Below are positions 60,365 to 64,000 of a stretch of DNA of 64,000 nt, piece by piece. The notes under the pieces were generated by a model. The model saw only the letters and a program-made list of their open reading frames with translations, searched no databases and was not told the origin of the DNA. The position numbers and the translations under genes were made by a program. Each line of letters begins with the position of its first letter. The stretch's first letter is position 1. The DNA is from Marsupella aquatica (lineage: Eukaryota; Marchantiophyta), in assembly GCA_973895155.1 (NCBI GenBank), contig OZ316899.1, positions 3,410,001 through 3,474,000 of the forward strand, written 5' to 3'.

Positions 60365-63019
60365 ATGTCGCACACGATCCTCTCCAGCTCGGCCATTCGA
60401 TTCTGGACGCAGTTCCTATCTACCGGAAGGCACTTGGCCGATTCATTGAAACACGCCAACCCGCGCCGATACGAGATCGAACGCGAATACGAGAGAGCCA
60501 TCCGCCTAGCAGGACGACACCACTACATCCTTAACTTTGACTACCCGTCTCAGAGCGAGCTTTACCGACCAGCTGAGGTATCTGGGTACTTCTTCAACGG
60601 AGACAAATATATCGGGTTCTGGGAAGCATTGCTTCGGCTTCCGGATGAGGTCTTCAATATCCCGGGTACAATCGACCTGCAGCGACATCACTTCGACCAC
60701 ATCCCTGCCCAGGTTTGGGCTGTCATTAACGGCGAGTCCAGTACCAACCGTTCGACAAGGGCGTCCGCACTCGCTTCGGAGAACTTCTACCAGCACCTGC
60801 AGAGCTTCATGGGAACTCGGCCATCAACCAACATGACCAACTCAGCCGGACCTGTACCCGTACCCGTACCCGTGCCCGTGCCCATGCAACCCCAGCCTCA
60901 ACTTCAGCTTCAGCCTCAGCCGCAGCCTAGCCAAACCCCACCACCTATCACCCAGCCAGCACAGGTACGCTCCGTCATCAACGCTGTGGATCTTAGCGAT
61001 GATGACGAGGCTACCCCACCCTTGACCAGGCGGCCCAGAGGAACAAGCGCGCGGGGGGCCGACACTATATCGTCCCCACCCCCTGCTCTGACCCCAGGAG
61101 CGGCCCCAGCAGACAACATAGTGATCGTGGCCGCCCCGGGCCCGTTACCAACCGCAGTGGCACTCCCCAGGCCCGATCGGGAGGATGGGGAAGTATCACC
61201 TTCCCCGAGTCAGTCACGGGGAAAGAAGAGGAAGGAATCCGCCACTGCATCCGGGTTACCGTTGGCCACGGTAGCCGTAGCCAAGGTGTCGATGCATTGC
61301 ATGGGGGAAAACGTTCATAGCAACATCCTCCATCCCAAGCATGCGGTGTATCTGAAGACTCAGGGATTTGAGCACCTCACCTCTCTCCCCTGGAACACTT
61401 GCAGGTACTACGGGGAGGACATGACAGAATTCGTCAAGAATTATGACGACGTACGTCAACAAACTCGGCTGCGGGGAAGGAATATGTCCCTCACAGAAGA
61501 ACGGCTCAAGATGATCTTCGTGTTACCCAAAGGTGACCATCGAGTCGAATCACGGGCTCCCGGGGGCAAGGAGGCCAAGTACCAATCTTCAAGTTTTCCC
61601 TCAGAGGGATCAGTAGACAACGGGTTCGTGATGAGGACCTGCCTCATGCCCGAGATAGCTGAGCGGCTGGAGTTCCAGAGGTACGCTCTCCACATGATGG
61701 AACCCCGGGGGGAGATCTCCGCCACCCAGGTTATCCAGGTCGAGAACTATCGACCTAGGAAATGGGCGTCGTACTTCGCTAAGAAATTCCATGAAGAGAT
61801 GGAGCGGCGAAGGAAGACGCTGTACATTGGCGGGAAGGCGTATTTTGCTAGCCATATCAAAATCATTCTTGAGTGGTACGCCCGGTTTGATCGACGAACC
61901 CTTCCCCGCATCAACGTTACAAAGCTGGTCCCAGCTAGGTGGGTTTTTCCGGCATTGGAGAGACGGCCCCAACCCGAGGCCCGAAGTCCAGTGGACACGC
62001 CAGCTTCACCCACCCCACCTCCACAAATAGCTGTAATCGTAACCGAGGAGGCGCCGGAGGGGTCGGTCGTCGCAACCGTTGATGCGATCCAACTAGCCGG
62101 GCTAAGTACAGAAGTTGGTACGGCAGAGGTCTTACCCGAACCCGGGTCTCCCAAGGACCCGCCGGTGGCAATTCCGGAGAACCGGACATCGCTGCAGGAG
62201 GACACTCCAGCCCCTTCCAACGTTATGTCCCCAGGGCTGGACGTCACTGCCCCGGCCCCTGCGCGTGTTGATGTCTGCCCGTGCCCAAATCCGGACAGGC
62301 ACAACTTGGACCACCCGGAACTCTTCGTACAGGGTACGTTTCTGAACGGGCTTCTGGGAGATTTCTCTCATCAAATTGCCCGGGATACCGGGGAGTTCAT
62401 GGCCCAGAAGGTAGCCTGTTTCTTCAATCAGGAGTTGGTTGCCGCCGTAAAGGCAGGTCGGGCCCAGTCGGAGGCCCTTCAGAGGATAGAGCGGTACCGG
62501 GTGGAGTCCGTGTACCTAAAGAACGAAGTGGCGGCTCAAGAGGCTGAGCTTCTGCAACTACGACCCAAGGTTGTAGCCGCCGATGAGTTGTTAGCAAAGG
62601 CGTACGCTCTTACCGCCCTAGCCGAACAGGCCAAAGCTGGGAACGAGGCCGAGATTACACGACTCCGGAACCAGATTGACAGTTTGAAGAAACAAGCTGT
62701 CACCTGGCAGAAAGACCTGGAGGAGGCCGAGGAGCGAGCCCAGCGGGACGCGACAGAGATAGCCACGCTGCAGGCCGAGATGGCGCGGCTCCAAACCGAG
62801 GCCGAGAAGCAGGACCAGCTGGCGAGTAAACTGACGAGCGACGCCCAGCAGCTGGAGGAGGCATGTCAGGAGGCAGCAGAGGAGACGGACGCGGCGAGGC
62901 GAGAGAACGAATCTCTGCTGGACCAGGTCCAGCTCCTCAAAGCGGACAATGACAGGCTTCGAAGGCAGCGGGATGGCCGTTCCCATTCGGGCGGCTCTGG
63001 CAAGCGTGCCAGGCATTAG
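60365..63019 (+). CDS. B2 LTR-encoded plant-transposon-domain/coiled-coil protein (884 aa)
   Basis: The whole frame is open. Order by residue: N-terminal globular part (about 1-125, with RHHYILNFDYPSQSELYRPA); Val-Pro repeats and Gln/Pro-rich linker (160-205); acidic VDLSDDDEA; basic SRGKKRKES near 285; a globular region at about 305-530 containing TRLRGRNMSLTEERLKMIF, which lines up with TRIYGKDFFLTPKVIAEVFG of family A; a Pro/Thr-rich linker; coiled coil at about 700-865; basic C-terminus GKRARH. It has no signal peptide or membrane helix. The shared architecture with the A protein, at low identity, points to a common ancestral LTR gene. Function unknown. Confidence 0.85.
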   Translation: MSHTILSSSAIRFWTQFLSTGRHLADSLKHANPRRYEIEREYERAIRLAGRHHYILNFDYPSQSELYRPAEVSGYFFNGDKYIGFWEALLRLPDEVFNIPGTIDLQRHHFDHIPAQVWAVINGESSTNRSTRASALASENFYQHLQSFMGTRPSTNMTNSAGPVPVPVPVPVPMQPQPQLQLQPQPQPSQTPPPITQPAQVRSVINAVDLSDDDEATPPLTRRPRGTSARGADTISSPPPALTPGAAPADNIVIVAAPGPLPTAVALPRPDREDGEVSPSPSQSRGKKRKESATASGLPLATVAVAKVSMHCMGENVHSNILHPKHAVYLKTQGFEHLTSLPWNTCRYYGEDMTEFVKNYDDVRQQTRLRGRNMSLTEERLKMIFVLPKGDHRVESRAPGGKEAKYQSSSFPSEGSVDNGFVMRTCLMPEIAERLEFQRYALHMMEPRGEISATQVIQVENYRPRKWASYFAKKFHEEMERRRKTLYIGGKAYFASHIKIILEWYARFDRRTLPRINVTKLVPARWVFPALERRPQPEARSPVDTPASPTPPPQIAVIVTEEAPEGSVVATVDAIQLAGLSTEVGTAEVLPEPGSPKDPPVAIPENRTSLQEDTPAPSNVMSPGLDVTAPAPARVDVCPCPNPDRHNLDHPELFVQGTFLNGLLGDFSHQIARDTGEFMAQKVACFFNQELVAAVKAGRAQSEALQRIERYRVESVYLKNEVAAQEAELLQLRPKVVAADELLAKAYALTALAEQAKAGNEAEITRLRNQIDSLKKQAVTWQKDLEEAEERAQRDATEIATLQAEMARLQTEAEKQDQLASKLTSDAQQLEEACQEAAEETDAARRENESLLDQVQLLKADNDRLRRQRDGRSHSGGSGKRARH
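60849..60885 (+). repeat. Val-Pro coding hexanucleotide repeat, short allele
   Basis: About six CCCGTA/CCCGTG units, against about ten in B1 (8609-8668). Confidence 0.8.
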
Positions 63020-63932
63020 CGGCGGAGTAGGAATAGATTAGGATTAGGATTGGCTTAGTCAGGCTCTTGGGACAGGCACCTGCCTTAGGTACAGTAGCGC
63101 TGCCCTACTATCCAGCCTGCGTAGATTAGGATCTTCTAATAAGACACAGCCGTTTTCCGGCCTGACTGTCAGCTTAGTTAGGACCTTAGTCAGCGAATCT
63201 TCGGCGAGAGGACACCCCGTTCCTCGGCTCTTAGTATTTAGTGCACCCCTCGGTAGAGGCAAGGGGGGGGGGTTTTTAGTTTCAGAGTCGGACATCCGCG
63301 GGACATGCGGGGAGTCCCGACCTCTGGGAATGACAGAGTACCAAGGGGAGGGGGTAGGACTAAGCTCGCCGGGCGAGTGCGGAGCCGGGCTCCGTTGTAG
63401 TGTGCACCCTCGGCCTTGAACCTGTGCATTCCAGGGCTGTCGTGTCAACTAAGTGTACGCATATGTTCCCTTTGTAGTAAAATCCTTTCCCATCATTTTC
63501 CTTCGTGTAAATCGAGATTGTATGCATGTGTGTGCATATGTGTGTGGGTTTCTCGTATATGGGTGGCAGCGCCAGGCCGAACGCACTACCCGAGACGTGC
63601 ACAGGGTGCAGCCTGCGGGTAAGTGGTTGCGAGCACGGGTTGAGGACCTGTATCATCGAATCCGGATCGAAGGCGGACAACACGAAGGCTTAGAAGCCCT
63701 TAAGCCGGGGTTGATCCTGCTATCGACTAAGGTACGTTCCGGCGGCGAAACACAAACCATACCTAGGTGGTGTTTGTATTTAGCAGTATGCGCACTTAGC
63801 GCTAGTTTACGAGAATAAGGTGCATTACGTGCTTCCCTTCCTGCCCGAACCCTCAGATTTACGAGGGATGTGCCCGTCTAAGCTGAAGTCTGAGTTAAGG
63901 CCGAAGCCTACGACGTGACATAGCCTTTGTTT

Positions 63933-63953
63933 TGGCGCTAGATGGAGGGGGCA
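63933..63953 (+). other. Primer-binding site of B2
   Basis: TGGCGCTAGATGGAGGGGGC is identical to the A1 site over its length. It starts 12 nt after the LTR end, a wider gap than the 4 nt in family A. The rest of the window (to 64000) shows no start of gag. Confidence 0.7.
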
Positions 63954-64000
63954 CTCTACATATCGTAGAGGGGAGACATGTGCGTATTCACCTAGGCAGG

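Larger units (their letters stand above)
59899..63920 (+). mobile_element. 5' LTR of element B2 (family B), gene-bearing
   Basis: It begins TGTGACGCTGCCGG and ends CGACGTGACA, matching the solo LTR B1 over about 4.02 kb. A PBS follows, so this is the 5' LTR of an element that continues out of the window. The left flanking 5 bases are CCTTT (59894-59898); the partner TSD is not in view. The non-coding tail 63020-63920 has a G10 run (63263-63272) and a GT-rich patch near 63530. Confidence 0.85.

Noticed and set aside
60283-60534. Alternative 83-codon frame over the B leader and gene start
   Set aside because: It overlaps the 884-aa gene in another frame; its equivalent in B1 is also a shadow. 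The TATA distance and the conservation favour ATG 60365.
5583-63920. Large inverted repeat: 5583-9572 (minus) against 59899-63920 (plus)
   Set aside because: They are two independent insertions of the same LTR family in opposite orientation. B1 has its own TSD (CCGCC) and B2 has different flanking bases, so this is not a palindromic duplication.
1-64000. CRISPR array, tRNA or rRNA genes, bacterial operons
   Set aside because: No short regularly spaced repeats, no cloverleaf sequence and no ribosomal segment were seen; all long genes are retrotransposon-derived.

Overview
The window is plant nuclear DNA made almost entirely of nested, tandemly multiplied Ty3/gypsy LTR retrotransposons. A plant origin is supported by the chromodomain-less gypsy polyprotein (closest by eye to the Athila/Tat group), by plant-type telomere units (TTTAGGG/CCCTAAA) caught inside two LTRs, and by a plant-transposon-like domain in the accessory proteins. 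I cannot place the species. No tRNA, rRNA, CRISPR array, bacterial operon or intact host gene is visible.

Layout. 1-446: fragment of a family-A LTR. 447-622 and 3488-3675: direct repeat E, flanking an older truncated A-like LTR on the minus strand (616-3322). 3676-5577: non-coding DNA including a repeat called F here. 5583-9572: solo LTR of family B, minus strand, target-site duplication (TSD) CCGCC; its last piece lies at 25123-25170 because family-A element A1 (9573-25122, TSD CGCAG) inserted into it. 25176-26772: F repeat DNA. 26773-57600: a second A insertion (A2, TSD AAACG/AAATG) multiplied with its left neighbour into a 16.24-kb tandem duplication. The A array therefore reads LTR1-int1-LTR2-spacer-LTR3-int2-LTR4-spacer-LTR5-int3-LTR6. 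57601-58190: the rest of the F copy that A2 hit. 58449-59891: a decayed intron-containing gene or transposase on the minus strand. 59899-63920: the 5' LTR of a second B element (plus strand), whose primer-binding site starts at 63933 and whose body leaves the window.

The striking biology is that both families have giant LTRs (about 4.66 kb and 4.02 kb) that carry a large protein gene inside the LTR. Family A encodes up to 1211 aa and family B 884 aa. Both proteins have nuclear-localisation-like basic motifs, a domain resembling the putative plant transposon protein / plant-mobile-domain type, and a long C-terminal coiled coil. In A, pol ends 12 nt inside the 3' LTR and the LTR gene begins about 104 nt later. 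The LTR gene thus sits after pol and in U3, like sag of MMTV or nef of lentiviruses, or an env-position gene. In B the LTR gene has its own TATA box. A and B also share the primer-binding site TGGCGCTAGATGGAGG.

Internal regions encode Gag with three CCHC knuckles plus protease in one frame, then RT-RNase H-integrase in the -1 frame. No copy is fully intact: int1 and all three pol frames carry stops, mostly C-to-T changes. Gag of int2 and int3, the LTR6 gene and the B2 LTR gene are open.
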